Assembly (NCBI GenBank): GCA_964019165.1
Contig: OZ025282.1
Coordinates: forward strand, 7,263,331 to 7,327,330
Direction: 5' to 3'
Length of the DNA stretch: 64,000 bases
Source: Mastigias papua
Lineage: Eukaryota > Cnidaria > Scyphozoa > Rhizostomeae > Mastigiidae
Part shown: piece after piece, positions 50,134 to 63,059 of the stretch
How the letters are laid out: the number at the start of each line of letters is the position of its first letter
How positions within the stretch are numbered: the stretch's first letter is position 1
Position numbers and translations under genes: made by a program
The notes under the pieces: model-generated
What the model saw: the letters and a program-made list of their open reading frames with translations, nothing else
The model's database searches: none
What the model was told of the DNA's origin: nothing

Positions 50134-50413
50134 AGCCCACCGCACACGGCAGATTTTTGTCTTTCAAAGACGAAGATTTTTGTTTTTTGTCGTTCAAGGA
50201 CAAAAATATACCGTGTGCGGTACCCAAAGACGAAGACTTTTATCTTTCAAAAACGGCCTTTGAGATTAAACATGTTGAATTTCGAAGACAGTCTTTGAAT
50301 GACAAAGTCTTTGTCATTGGGTACCGTACGCGGCAGATTTTTTATGTCCTTGAAAGACCAAAAGGAAACATCTTCATCTTTGAAAGATAAGAATCTACCG
50401 TGTGCGGTGGGCT
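50134..50413. mobile_element. Palindromic 280-bp element with TTA duplication
   Basis: The whole element folds on itself: the left end AGCCCACCGCACACGG and right end CCGTGTGCGGTGGGCT are exact inverted repeats, and inner motifs (TTTGTCTTTCAAAGACGAAG, GGTACCCAAAGACGAAGAC) recur inverted and directly. TTA flanks both sides (50131-50133, 50414-50416), a 3-bp duplication typical of PIF/Harbinger-type insertion. The frames crossing it read repeated SFKDED and are non-genic. Confidence 0.92.
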
Positions 50414-50427
50414 TTAGTTTTATACTC

Positions 50428-50664
50428 TGTTGGCTATAGAATTTCCATATTGCAAGAAAAAGCAGGGACATCCTACAGCATACCGAAATTAATTTTGGTC
50501 GTCCGACACTCTTCAGAGTATGGAGCGTTAGATAACGACCGAAAGGTCAAACCGAATAAATTCATGGCCTCATCTGCATCTGGTTATATGTTCAACTTTA
50601 CCGTTCGGGATTCTGTGTTTCGGCCATTCCTATACGGAAATAGTTACTCGTATCCCGAAGGGTA
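50428..50664 (+). CDS. Possible exon, unrecognised
   Basis: An open frame with good codon-like composition reading EKAGTSYSIPKLILVVRHSS, EYGALDNDRKVKPNKFMASS and NFTVRDSVFRPFLYGNSYSY. A donor CCGAAGG|GTAAGA closes it in phase 2, and the short exon 50782-50820 continues in phase. The left edge is unclear (acceptors at CTATAG, about 50439, or earlier). The sense is of an extracellular or structured domain, but I do not recognise it. Confidence 0.35.
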
Positions 50665-50781
50665 AGAAATCATAATGCCATTAGCATTAGTTCCCTTGAA
50701 CGAGACGGATGCTTGAGTATTGCCTCTTTCTTCCAAATCAAAGCTAGATTCTTTAATATTCTTTATGTTTTTTTTTCATAG

Positions 50782-50820
50782 TCGATTCTGGCGTGTGATG
50801 GAGGTGGCAGTCTTTTCAGG
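50782..50820 (+). CDS. Possible 39-bp exon, unrecognised
   Basis: Acceptor TTTTTTTTCATAG and donor GTAAGT, both strong. In phase with the preceding candidate it reads (G)RFWRVMEVAVFSG and again ends in phase 2. Length divisible by three makes it a possible cassette exon. Confidence 0.35.
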
Positions 50821-51580
50821 GTAAGTTTTATTCGTCATACAACAATACAGGGGGGTGGTGGTTTCGAGTGAGCTTTCCAGCCGCCATTAGATGTTTCGTT
50901 ATTCCATGCTTTATTTGAACCAAGTTTTGATACAGTCACATATTTTGAAAAATAGGCCTAAGAATAAGGAGATTGTTTGCTGAGTTTACATATTTATGTA
51001 AATATTTGTGGACGATTTGTAAGAATATCAAATTATTACTCTCTACCAAATATGAAACAAACACACATTATGTTTTAAGAGAAAATAGTTTATAGGACAG
51101 CAGTATTCGACCGCTCAAAAAGTTAAGAAAATTCATTGCCGAATTTTTGAGACCTAAGAAAGTTAATGGATTAATTCACATTTGAAATTCCAGGTTTGCT
51201 TGTTTGTCTCTGTGGCACTATCGTATTGTACAAACTTAAGTATTCTAACTAAGAAAAGTTTTAAGAGAGTATCGATATTGAAATCATGAAAAAGCGAAGC
51301 AAGTTTCAGTTGTGGGCGAAACGAGCTTTCTTATAAATAAGAGGCGTAGTAAGCATATTGCTTCCAAGCAAAAATGGCAAAACAGTTTATCATGTTTGAG
51401 GATAGATTTGGCGATGATTTGGCCACTATATGGAAACATTAAAGGCCTGCGGGCTCTTTCACCTGTGAAACTTTGGGAATGCAGGCCGTAACGTAACCTC
51501 AAGTGTGTTTTTTATTTCACCTGTTGCTATAATGAACGGGATTTTTCTCATAATAGTGCTTTCAGTTGGCCTCTATAGCG

Positions 51581-51713
51581 GGCCCGTAGCCAACTTGAAT
51601 TCGCAAGAGGGGCACAGCCATTTCTATAAGTCATTTCTGTGGGGGAAGCATAGAGTCAAATTTCCCAAGTCCAGCGGGGCCTTGCCCCCCTAGACCCCCT
51701 CTGGCTACGGGTC
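51581..51713. mobile_element. MITE family B, copy 2
   Basis: Begins GGGCCCGTAGCCA and ends TGGCTACGGGTC, inverted. Shorter than copy 1, with TTGCCCCCCTAGACCCCCT inside. No clear target duplication. Confidence 0.6.
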
Positions 51714-53684
51714 GGCTTTATGGCAACCTTCTTGTTGCAAGAAATGTCCCTTCAGGTCTTCTGATTCATAATCGCAGTAAGTCTCGTCATCTGGTACATG
51801 GTTTAGCAACAGTATACACTTGTTTTTGCAAATTTTTGTAAGAGACCTGGCTCAAGGCCTAGTAGTAAAAAGTTTCTTAACTTCTGGCCACATATTAGTT
51901 ATAAAAGTTCATAAAAGTTTCTTAATTTAATGAAAAATATGTCATGAATGAGTTGCACAAATCACAGATATGTTAGCAGATGCATTTTTATTGAGATTAT
52001 AAGTTTGAGGAACATTGATGCAGAAATATTGCCCATATTGCATGATTTTATTATGAGTTCTTCTCATTTCATCAAGGATTTCGTTGATTATAATACTTTC
52101 AATAAAATAATTGTCTATTTTCACATCATCCTTTCAGAGTAAAATCTCAGTCGTGTACATGCCTTAGGTCACGAATGTTATTCCTCTTGTCTTCCACCTT
52201 GAATTTGTCAACCCTCCACAAATGTATCCCTGTTCTCTCACAAGAATCACAAAGCAATAAAAATAGGCTCAAAAAAGTCATTAATACTAATAAAGACGTC
52301 GAGGCTCGGCAAATAGAAAGGTATTCAGAGTAGACATATATGCCTTGTAGTAATTGTCTGACATTTGATGTCGTAGTACAAGGTCGAAGTATCAGCTTAA
52401 AAGTCACATACCTTTGTTGCCTTACAAAGCCAGAAGATTTTTACGACCCCAATTTTAATCCAAGTGAAGTCAGGTCTACTTGTATATACGACTTTTTTGT
52501 AAGAAAGCGCTTAAAAAGTTAAGAAAGTTCAGTACTAGACTTCTGAGTCCTAGGAAAGCTGATAAGTTGATACGTGTTTCAGTGTTATATTTGCATACGC
52601 TCTTTTTGATAAGAACAATTCTATAAAAACACGAGCCTCCAAAACTGATGGGAAATTAAGCACAAATTAAGGAAAAGCTGAGGCTGAAGCACTATCATAA
52701 AATGTATTTTTGGACAGCGATGCATACGCTTTCCAATAGAAACATATTGACATAACCTGGCGAAACCAGTTACTATGTAAACATGGTGTACCAAGACTTT
52801 TGGCAACGATTCTACGTCTGTATTAATATAAATCTTTAGTCTTCTACTAATGCTTTCAAAAATATTACCTGTTTCATAAACATCTAATGTCGTCTTGTAT
52901 ATTGTCTAATGCCTAAATTGTCTACACTTCAATAATTTCATAACAAATTAAGAACAATTCAGCCTCAAAATTTTGGAAAAATTAAGAACAGCCAACCTGA
53001 ACCTCAATTTTACTTGTTCTTATAAAAAATAGAGTGTAGTGCCTATCTGTGTAACACAGAAGTGCGATGTTAAACAAACGCAAATATTCCTGCTTAGGAA
53101 GTTTTGTTCTAGTACAGCATCTGAACAGAATAGGTATCTACTTTCAATCTACTTCAGGGATCTATGTTCGAGTTTCTTCTTATCTACACGTATTTTTTTG
53201 ATAAGAAGCCGGTTTTATAAGAAACCTAGTACTCGACACCCTAAATTTAAGAAACTTTTGGAAACTAAGAAACTTAGGCAAGTTCTGTGCCATCTTTCAC
53301 AGTTTCGGAAAAACATGTTTCCTCCACGGATATATCAAATGTCCACTTGAGCACTACAAAAGATAATACTCTTTACGTTTTGTTTTCGTTTTCACTGCAT
53401 AATTTTCATTAAATTAAGAAACTTTTAAGAACTTTTAGAAGTAGAATGTGGCCAGAAATTTAGAAACTTTTACCACTAGGCCTTGACCCAGGAAAGGAGG
53501 TTGAAATCTTAGTGAGCATACATGGCGGTATTGAGTAGACCACATACATAATATTAGGCTTAGCAAGTTCTCTGTAAACTTATTCAGGGCTCATGTAGAA
53601 TGAATGTACACTAGAAGCGAAAGTGGAATTTTACTTGCTGGACAAAATAGGTCTACTTTGGCACCAGGGCACCACATTACGTTG

Positions 53685-53685
<1 letters not shown>

Positions 53686-53740
<55 letters not shown>
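53686..53740. repeat. (AATC)n array
   Basis: About 13 perfect CAAT/AATC units. Confidence 0.95.
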
Positions 53741-54564
53741 TTAGTGGCACCAGCGACTTTTTATGTTCAGTTCTAGTGTTTGAATAACTGCCAACCTCAA
53801 AGCAGGCTTTTTGACCATTTTGATAGTTGTTTATGACTGCGCGGAGTTATCACACACAATCCTTATTTACAAAAGACCAATATTTTGCTTCCAATGCCAT
53901 TCATGATATTGACTCTTTGAGCGACCATTTGTCAATGGCGTGGATTCTTCTGTAAATACAGCGGGACAGGTCGTTTTGACCCAGAAATTTTGATATACCT
54001 TCATAATTTATTAAAGAATCCGTAGTAATGAGCCAATTGAACTCTTACTGCCTTGATTGTCGGGCACCTTGCAGCGTGTATAGACTTATGTAACATGTCA
54101 TAATGCAAGGCATCTTTAAAGGAAATTTTATCAGTAGGCCAACCTTAAATGAGGGCCTTTTCATTTGCAGTCACGTCCGATCTGTATGCCTAAAGGCAAC
54201 TTATCCAATAAGCTCTGTGGGTCAAAAACCTTCGCTTTGCTACTGGGCTAGAAGAGGACCCACTGTGCTAATGGCCCAATAGTGATCCCGGTAACTATAT
54301 AGCCTATACCATTGATCTGTCTGGTGGCCCATCGTTCTCATTGAAATGCATGACATTTTTTATTTTACAACACATAACTTTTTTGTTTTCTACAGCGTAA
54401 CTTTCTTTTTCGTTTCAAAAGAAACATAATTTGGTTTATTTTCAAAAGCGAAACTTTCTTTTTCGTATTAAAAAACGTAACTGTTCTTTGTGTAGAAAAA
54501 TGTGTTTACTTTCATTTCAAAAGTGCAACTTTTTGCAACTTTGAATTTGAAACTCGATTTTTAG

Positions 54565-54668
54565 AAGAAACGTTTGCCATCGTTTCTCATAGTTACCATG
54601 ATGCTTTTCGACAAAACAGCTACTTTTCAAGCGAGGCTGAGGATGCCGCCATTGAAGGGCTTTGTTGA
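54565..54668 (+). CDS. Possible terminal exon, unrecognised
   Basis: After an acceptor TTTTTAG one frame reads ETFAIVSHSYHDAFRQNSYF, SSEAEDAAIEGLC and stops with TGA at 54666-54668. The acidic, Tyr-containing wording looks like a cytoplasmic protein tail. A longer overlapping frame in another phase (to 54801) looks less protein-like. No family recognised. Confidence 0.28.
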
Positions 54669-57382
54669 TGCAGTGGATGCGACGGCCTACTCTGTGATGT
54701 ATGCAGTACCATATGGCATGGCTCTAGAGGTTGTGGTCTACTATAATTCCCCCCCCCCTCTAGTTTGTGATGCCTGGCACCATCCCTGCACAAAACACTG
54801 ATCTCAAAAGTTCTGTCCAAAACCTCACGAGCTTCACAGTAATTTGAAAGCCAGTCAAAACAGTTTTAGGTGATGTGCTAGGCCATTTTCATGGTTCCAT
54901 ATTCTGTGCCTTGCAATTTCCCGTCACTACGGATAGAATGGGCTGACTGTACGAATTGGGAAATTTTACAGGTAAGCACAGACCTAATACAGCACTCATC
55001 ATAGAGAATAAAGGAACAAAAAGGGCGTAAACCGAAAGAGCACCTATCCAACATAACAAAGGGTATGCAAGAGTATCCATTCAAAAGAGTATGAGAGTAT
55101 CCAACAGTTACACATTCCTTTTTTTATAAGAAACTGTTTTTTCGCCCAATACTGAAGAATGGTCGAGTTCTCGTGACATTACAGTGTTACACAGACAGAC
55201 AGGCACTAAATAAACATAACACTCTACTACATTGGTTACCATAAGAATTCGATAAAAAATAAGCATATGTGATGATTGTCTTGCGTGAGTCTCTGGGGGG
55301 CTGGGCGGCTTTAGCCCCTACTTTTTGCCAACCAGCGATTTTTCTAGCTTTTATCAAGCAATTTCTTAACAAGCATATTCGTCCAGTTTGCGTAACACTA
55401 CAGTGTTACGCAAACAGACATGCACTGCACAAGCATCACACTCTGCTGTAGCCCCCACATTTTATATGTAGCCCCCACTTTCTTTCGGTGGCGCCGTGCC
55501 TGATGTAGCAGAGTGTTGTAGTGCATATCTGTTTGCGTGATACTGTAGTGTCGTTGCGTGTAACACGAATATTCTTGTTAAGAAAATCGCAAGAAACTTG
55601 CAGCACTGAAGTTATGAAAAAGCTAAGAAAGTTTCATTGCTGGGCGAAAAGTACTTCCTTTTTAAAAAATGTGTATCCTTGCCAGGCAGACATTCTGGTA
55701 ATAAGTATTTTGCACTTTTTGTCATTATACTCTTGAGGAAACATGAAGGAATTCTTCGATCGTAAAAGCATTCATTTTTAAGAATAAACAGGGCTTACGC
55801 AGGGAGATTTGAGGAAGCAGAGAAATAAAAGAAAAACTGCATTTTTTCAACAGTTTAAATTGCAGATCAACATGAACCAGCCTCAATATCCGATCAATGC
55901 CGAGAATAAACTCAACATTTCGAGGGGTTCGAGTTCTAAAATGTGCTCACTGTGCACTTTTTGGGCAACGTGTTAGTATGCTCTGTTGCACTTCGTTCAA
56001 AGGTCTGTTTGGCTATTGGTGGAGCGAGTATCCCTCCTTGTTGTCTTTGATCCTATACTTTGTAGCCGCAAAATCCTTGGAATTTCTATCTTTTTTAAAG
56101 TTTGATCTAATCTACGTTATCTTATTACTTGCTTTCAGTTTTGTACAAGGCACAGTTCTTTTCATCTGAATCCGCAGTATGCAGTCCAATAAAACAGGAC
56201 GCCATATCCAGCAAGCTCAAGGGATGCAAGCTGATTAGTCTTAGTTTCCTTGGGGGGTGGGGCGATTACAAATTCTTCCTACGGGGGACTAGCATGCCCG
56301 AGATTATTGAGGGGTAACGTCCTACGAGCTTCGTTCACCTGTGTTCCAGGGGGGTAGTCAGGAAATTTCCGACGCAGAGGCCGACTCTTCTGACAGCGGG
56401 CTAAATTAAGGTTAGAATGGTACTAGAACCGCTACAATAACTCTGAGACAAGACCTCTTCACCTTCCTACTGAGGCTAGCATGCTCCGAAAGGGCTGTAG
56501 CACCCCTAGCACCCCTAGCACCCCATGCGCCCCTAGTGCTCCCCTATTCTCAATGATAGCAAAATCCTTATATTCAGTATACATACTGACCATTGCCTGA
56601 CCATTATTATTGTCGTTGTTATTGCGTATTACATTGTCTTGATTATGCATGATGAGCATATTTCTGCCTAGAACAATTGCCCACTGAGCTCTTTCGGCAA
56701 TTCTTTCCATTCTTGCAAAGCTCCTCGACGGGGGGAGGTTGGCCTGCTTCCGTTGATTGGATTCTTGTACACAAAACCATGCCTTACATTTTCAAAATAA
56801 CTGCTTTGGATAGAAGCAAGCTGTCAATATGATTTGGACACTTTGCTCGTAGACTTTAAAACCATATGAACTCTTCAAGTTATACTCACTCTTGTTATAT
56901 TTTGTCTCTGCTAACCATGGTCCAAACGGATACACTATTTGCGAAATGCTGATAAGGCATGTTTTACACGGAAGAAAACCTGTGGTCACATGGTCCATGT
57001 GATAGCTTGTACGTCAGTCAACATTCTTGGAATGAAAGCAGCATTCAAAGTTCACAATGAGTATTCAACCGTCCATTCTTAGCTAAATAAATTCATTATG
57101 TCAAGCTCAGCATATATTATGAGCACAAACGAGGAAACGTATTGAATACACGGACTTCGTTATCGAAAGAAAGTAAGAGAACTGCGAGAACAAGCTACCT
57201 GCTATGCGGGCAATTGATTGAATGCAAACACAATACCAACTGACATAACCAAACTTGTTTTTAATACCTATGCTGAACGTAGGCCACGCATTCATGTCAT
57301 AGTGGAGCCGTATTGCAACGAGAGGACGGCCTTGCTTGCGTTGTATTTTGCTTCCGCCAGACAACCAGGCGCATCGTTGTAG
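54669..57382. other. Region with no recognised gene
   Basis: Holds R2 fragments at about 55130-55680 and a minisatellite of TAGCACCCC units at about 56498-56537. Frames are short and unassigned. Confidence 0.4.
56498..56537. repeat. Short minisatellite (TAGCACCCC)n
   Basis: Four imperfect 9-base units, the last degenerate (GCGCCCCTAG). Confidence 0.8.
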
Positions 57383-57547
57383 ATGGGACGGTTCTTATTA
57401 TCCCGTCGTCCTCGATTCTCTGGAAAGACACGAAAAGCAAAATCGGTCGATATCCCAGCTACATATGAAGACGACGATCGTTTCATAGAGCGGCATAGGA
57501 CAAGGGCGATTCGACGATGGGGATCTTTCACCCCAGGTTGCAAAAGT
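57383..57547 (+). CDS. Possible first coding exon, unrecognised
   Basis: ATG directly after GTTGTAG, with an in-frame stop just upstream, opens 55 codons to a strong donor AAAAGT|GTAAGT in phase 0. It reads MGRFLLSRRPRFSGKTRKAK, SVDIPATYEDDDRFIERHRT and RAIRRWGSFTPGCKS. Basic then acidic then basic, hydrophilic, CpG-richer than its surroundings. It could be a first exon or an internal one behind the TAG acceptor. Nothing downstream in the window clearly continues it. Confidence 0.35.
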
Positions 57548-59249
57548 GTAAGTGTTGTTTTGAAATGGCTATGTGTTTGTGTAGACTGTAGGAAGTCTGC
57601 TAGGCTCCATCTAGGGTGCGTTTTTATTTCTCAGTGTTAGCGATTTTTGAGTGTACTTTTGTACATACAAATATGTTGGATATAGTACACAGTAGAACTG
57701 CAACTGCCATTTATTGTTACAGAAACGGGTATGTATGTAAACTCACGCTAGTTGCGCGAACAGACAAGACCTAACGGGGTACAATCCTGTGAAAAGGGGT
57801 AGAGCATTCTTTATCGCATTATTTACTCCCCCCTAAGGCATCCTTGGAAAATCGGGATGGGGTTGGGGGCGGATTGGAATTTGAAAAACTCAAATAACGA
57901 TAGTGTTATTACGCTTGGCATTTATGGCGGTTGCACGTGCAAGACCCATTTTCACGATACTCTAGAACGTTTAAGGTAACAATGCTCATGATACCACAAA
58001 GCTTCCTGGCTACAGTATAGGATAAGATAAAGAACAAAGCACCATAACGTGCAGTCGAGTGCACGTCAGGCAACTGGATTGCGCAATGACAATGACAATG
58101 CAGACTGACGCTGACATGCGGGCGACCAAATGTAGTAAGAGGTTAGATATACTAGGTATGCTGTCTTGCATGTTAAATCGTTGAATAAGCCTTTATAGGC
58201 GCGTATCCCATTTCTATCTCTACAGTCGACTAGATCTTTGACCGACTGTTGAAGAACGCTAAGTATATCTGAAAATATATATGGTGTTGTCATAACTGTG
58301 AATGAGCTTGCTGACTAGATGTCTGACCACAGTATCTCCATAGAAAGGCCCTGGCATCTCTGAAGCCACAAATGTTAAATCTGTTCAGAATACAAGACTG
58401 TTCAGTTAAAATAAGAATGTAAGGCCGAGCAAGGGGCAATACTTTCCAGCTTTTGGAAGAACCTAGCTCAAGCTCGATTCACTTCGAGACAAAGAGAATT
58501 GGTGACGTGCTAATCTGTGCGGCAGAACCAAAGGAGTTCTCATCAGAGATATTTGATGCAGAACGATGTTCACTAATACAGCTGTCATAGAATCAGTCCC
58601 GTAGCCAGAGATTGGCCTGGGGGCAACGCCCCCTGGAGTTCCGAGAAATGACTCGGTACCCCCACTTAACTACAGAACACTGGAGCATTTTTGCATCATT
58701 TGTCAGAATTCAACCGAGATCATGTAATTCAATGCATTTTGAACACCACTTGGGGCTATCCAAGCTAGGAATATGTGCGTTTAGCCTTCCGTAGGTATGA
58801 CGTTTCGCGCGGAGTTACCGCACTCTGTAGCACGGGTGACGTGCGGAATACGCGAAGATAAGCACTGTTAATGAGCAGTCTCTTGTCAGGAAGCCTAGTA
58901 GTAGTACATTTTTCTATGAGAAACTGCATGAAGGCCAGTAATAAATGTTTCTTATTTGATTGCTTAACGCCTACTACCGACTGGTCGAACTTTCCCAACA
59001 TATTTTTCAGTTTTGTGGTATGAGGGAAAGAAAGAAGTATTTATATATTTTTATGGTTTCTATTTATATTTAGTAGCGGTTTTAGTATCACTCACTAGTC
59101 GATGGAGTTAATAAACCTGCCCAAATAGTATCTTAATATTTAATGAGACCGTAATGGTAGTTTCTTTGTTCCTGTGCGAAGTCTCTGAAGAAGCACACAT
59201 CTTCTTATGTGAAAAATTGGTTCAGAAAATGCAGTTAGGAACTGTTAGA
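57548..59249. other. Region with no recognised gene
   Basis: Contains MITE family B copy 3 at 58596-58770. Nothing else recognised. Confidence 0.4.
58596..58770. mobile_element. MITE family B, copy 3
   Basis: Begins GTCCCGTAGCCAG and shares with copy 1 the order GGGGCAACGCCCC, ATGACTCGGTACCCCC, TTTTTGCATCATTTG, AATTCAATGCATTTTGAA. The right end is degenerate. Confidence 0.65.
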
Positions 59250-59640
59250 TACAGAGGAAGAAATCTATTTGAAGCTGAAGTCTTTTCAAAGTTTCAAGTT
59301 TGTTTATCTTTGTCGTACACCAGTGCATGGAACAGACTCCGTCCTGACACGAGATTAGCCCCCCTTTGGTTCAGTCATTCAAATTTGAATTAAAAACTCT
59401 GAATTGAGAACATTCATGGAAAGCTGATCTACATCTTTATCTTTCTTATTGTTGTTTTGGTATCACATTTAGTAGCAGTTTTTTTATCAAATTATTGTAT
59501 GTGGTTATGTCTATCAACTTAATGTTCGTTAACTATTTGCCTTTTCTTTTGCTGGGACAACTGGAAAGCAGTTTATTTATCAGAATTGTATCCCACGGCA
59601 GTGTAAATATGTTCAAAATGAAAAATAAAATGGAAACATT
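59250..59640 (+). pseudogene. LINE 3'-end remnant
   Basis: Reads LSYTSAWNRLRPDTRLAP, then after a frame change VQSFKFELKT, the typical C-terminal end of jockey/CR1-like RTs (YxxAxxWNxLPxxxRxAxxxxxFKxxLK). It is followed by a tail with GGGACAACTGGAAAGCAG and AATAAAATGGAAAC, as in 3' UTRs of such elements. Confidence 0.6.
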
Positions 59641-61438
59641 ATGACTGCCTACATTTTGACGATTGTTTCTGATGCACCCGGTGTTCCTTTGGAAAAACAG
59701 AATAAGATAGTTTTATGCCCAAAGAGAAAGAAGTAGCGTCTTTTTTGGGGGAAGATTGACAAATTATTTAGTTTTATTTTGGAAAGGAATCTGTAATATA
59801 ATCACCAAATCGAGGTTACAGTTCCACCTAGAGTATAGACTTACAATATATAGAAGTTGGTTTTTGCCTTGCTTGAATGTTCGGTTGTTATCCCTTAGCA
59901 AGCATGACTTTATTGAAAAAATTATTAAAAACAAACATTCCCAGTTGCAGTTGACTTAGAGCAAATGTTAAAAGCTTTTTTGCTAAACGTAGGATAGCAT
60001 GACGTAGAGCCCACAACGAGACATGCATTATAAAAAATATTGTTGTGATATTTCCTTGGAATTACAAAAAGGGCGTGATAGAAACAACGAAACAAGCAAG
60101 CTGTGTAAAAGATAAAAAGATAGCAAATCTTACCGTTATCTAAATGTTAATCAACTTTTAAAATGTATCATAAGGACATATTAATTTACGTTAGTTTTGA
60201 TGATATGTTAGTTTCGAATGCACACTTCCCCGATTACAGATGTACTGTTTCATTTTACAGCTCCATAGAGTGAGTCAAGTTCACACATATTTTAGTCCCT
60301 TGCGTAATAGTATACTCCGTCTGATGAATCCACTTATCAGTACCCAAAGTGGAGGCGAGCAGACGGTGATCAGAAAGTCTCTTTGAACATAGGATATGCC
60401 CGTTATTGAAAGCAGAAATTCAAAGGGCAATCTATTAGTTTTTGGTTTTGATTGTCTACGTTCATGTGGAATTCTTTACTGCCTCATCAACGTCAGTCGT
60501 TTATCTACAACAATCGCATCAGTGATTGAATTGTTAAGATTGCTTTTGCAAATGAGAAGCGAAAATTATTGAGCAATGTGGGTCGCTATACTGTCTGAAC
60601 TGGCCTGCTTTTGTCCTCTGATGTAGAACGAAAATGATCAAAATGATAGGATATGGCAATAGATTTCTGTCTGAATTATTTTCAATCAGTGACATTCAAC
60701 AAGAGGTGATGGGGGATTTTTGGCTTCGATCATTTTTTGAGACGAATCAACTCTATGCTCGCAATAGTTACCCGAGGTACTGCATTGATGCTGCAAAGCT
60801 CAAGCAGGTCAAGCTTCACTTATGCGATTTAGGAGTCATTTTGCTATGATGTGACTCAGCAACTCTTTGGGGAGTGCCAGTTACACACTTTAGTGTCGGG
60901 ATGTAGTCTAAACAAGTGTTAATGTGAAAATGAAAGTTGGTCATTCAGCAATGAGTCTAGTGTGTATGTGGAAATTTGACCAAATTTCAAAGTGTATTAC
61001 ATGAAATTGAATTTCATTTATTATGTTGGTCATGGTTTGTCAAAGTCAACTCTGTTTTGTGACATTGCAAATAACTTGCTATCATTTGCAACTGTCATTA
61101 TTGTTTCCTTGTTGTTTCTAAAATACAATTGGGTAAACCCAACAATTGTTGGTCACTTTTTCCTATACGTCCCGACAGAGCAGAATTGTCTAGTCACATA
61201 TTTGAGGTACTGACAAAGGGTGCTCAGAGTTACATATAGACGGTTTCCTAGAACTCGAAGAGGAAGTTGCGGATAAGTCATTTTGAAACGTAGCCAAATT
61301 TCATAGATTATAATTAACCTGTACCCGAATTTCCGTCGGTGGTCAGGAAAAAGGTAGTAGAAGCTGTGTTCTCATAAACCACTGAATCGGAGAGAAACGG
61401 GCGGGACGTTATTCCCATGCTATTCCCATGAATATACG
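59641..61438. other. Region with no recognised gene
   Basis: Contains the second copy of repeat R1 at 60853-60912. Other sequence is unremarkable. Confidence 0.45.
60853..60912 (+). repeat. Dispersed repeat R1, copy 2
   Basis: CTCAGCAACTCTTTGGGGAG then TGCCAGTTACACACTTT, matching 17103-17165. Confidence 0.7.
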
Positions 61439-61619
<181 letters not shown>

Positions 61620-61765
61620 CCCTTTTTGAGGGCATTAACCAATTGATTAATACATAGCTGCCACTATAAAAACCGTTGTAGTTTAACAATCTCTTAGTTG
61701 CTCTGAAGATGGCCCATCGGCCGAAACTAGTCAGCAATACATACTAAGAATACAATAGATATGTG
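61620..61765 (+). repeat. AT-flanking dispersed element, copy 2
   Basis: Follows the AT array and holds GCTCTGAAGATGGCCCATCG, GGCCGAAACTAGTCAGCAAT. Same order and spacing class as the minus-strand copy at 3760-3960. Confidence 0.5.
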
Positions 61766-61837
61766 CAAAAATCAAATTGATGCTTGTTGTCTGATTTTGT
61801 TGTTAATCTTCTTCCATCATGCAAGAATTATTATATA

Positions 61838-62725
<888 letters not shown>

Positions 62726-62779
62726 ATCATATAGAATCATTAATTCAAAATCTTTTCGGTTGTCCATTATTCATACATA

Positions 62780-63057
62780 CAATAGTGGACAAAAGTCCTT
62801 GGGACACTTAGAAGAAACAGATAAAAAACCATTTTCCTCTACATATTGTCATAGTTGCTACAAACATGCACCCCCCTTCCCCCTAGAACAATGTTGATTC
62901 GTTTTTGGTACATTTGAAGTTGGCGTGCACGCGAAATTTTCCCATTATCGCAGGTACTTCTCCAGAAAACCAACATTGTTTCAGGGGGAGAGGGGAATGA
63001 AAGTTTGTTGCAGACTGCAAAAAGTGTGAAGTGTCCCAGGACTTTTGTCGGGTATTG
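62780..63057. mobile_element. Mariner/Tc1-like foldback element (TA duplication)
   Basis: Ends CAATAGTGGACAAAAGTCCT and AGGACTTTTGTCGGGTATTG are inverted, extended by TGGGACACTT/AAGTGTCCC. TA flanks both sides (62778-62779, 63058-63059). Inner arms GAACAATGTTG and CAACATTGTTTC also pair. 278 bp, non-coding. TA duplication and ACAAAAGT in the terminal repeat fit a Tc1/mariner-mobilised MITE. Confidence 0.9.
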
Positions 63058-63059
63058 TA

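Larger units (their letters stand above)
50821..54564. other. Repeat-rich region without recognised gene
   Basis: Contains R2 fragments (51110, 52500, 53030), MITE family B copy (51581-51713) and the AATC array (53686-53740). Several short frames were examined without recognising any protein. Confidence 0.45.

Noticed and set aside
50109..50471. Frames with repeated SFKDED on both strands
   Set aside because: They are translations of the palindromic transposon 50134-50413.
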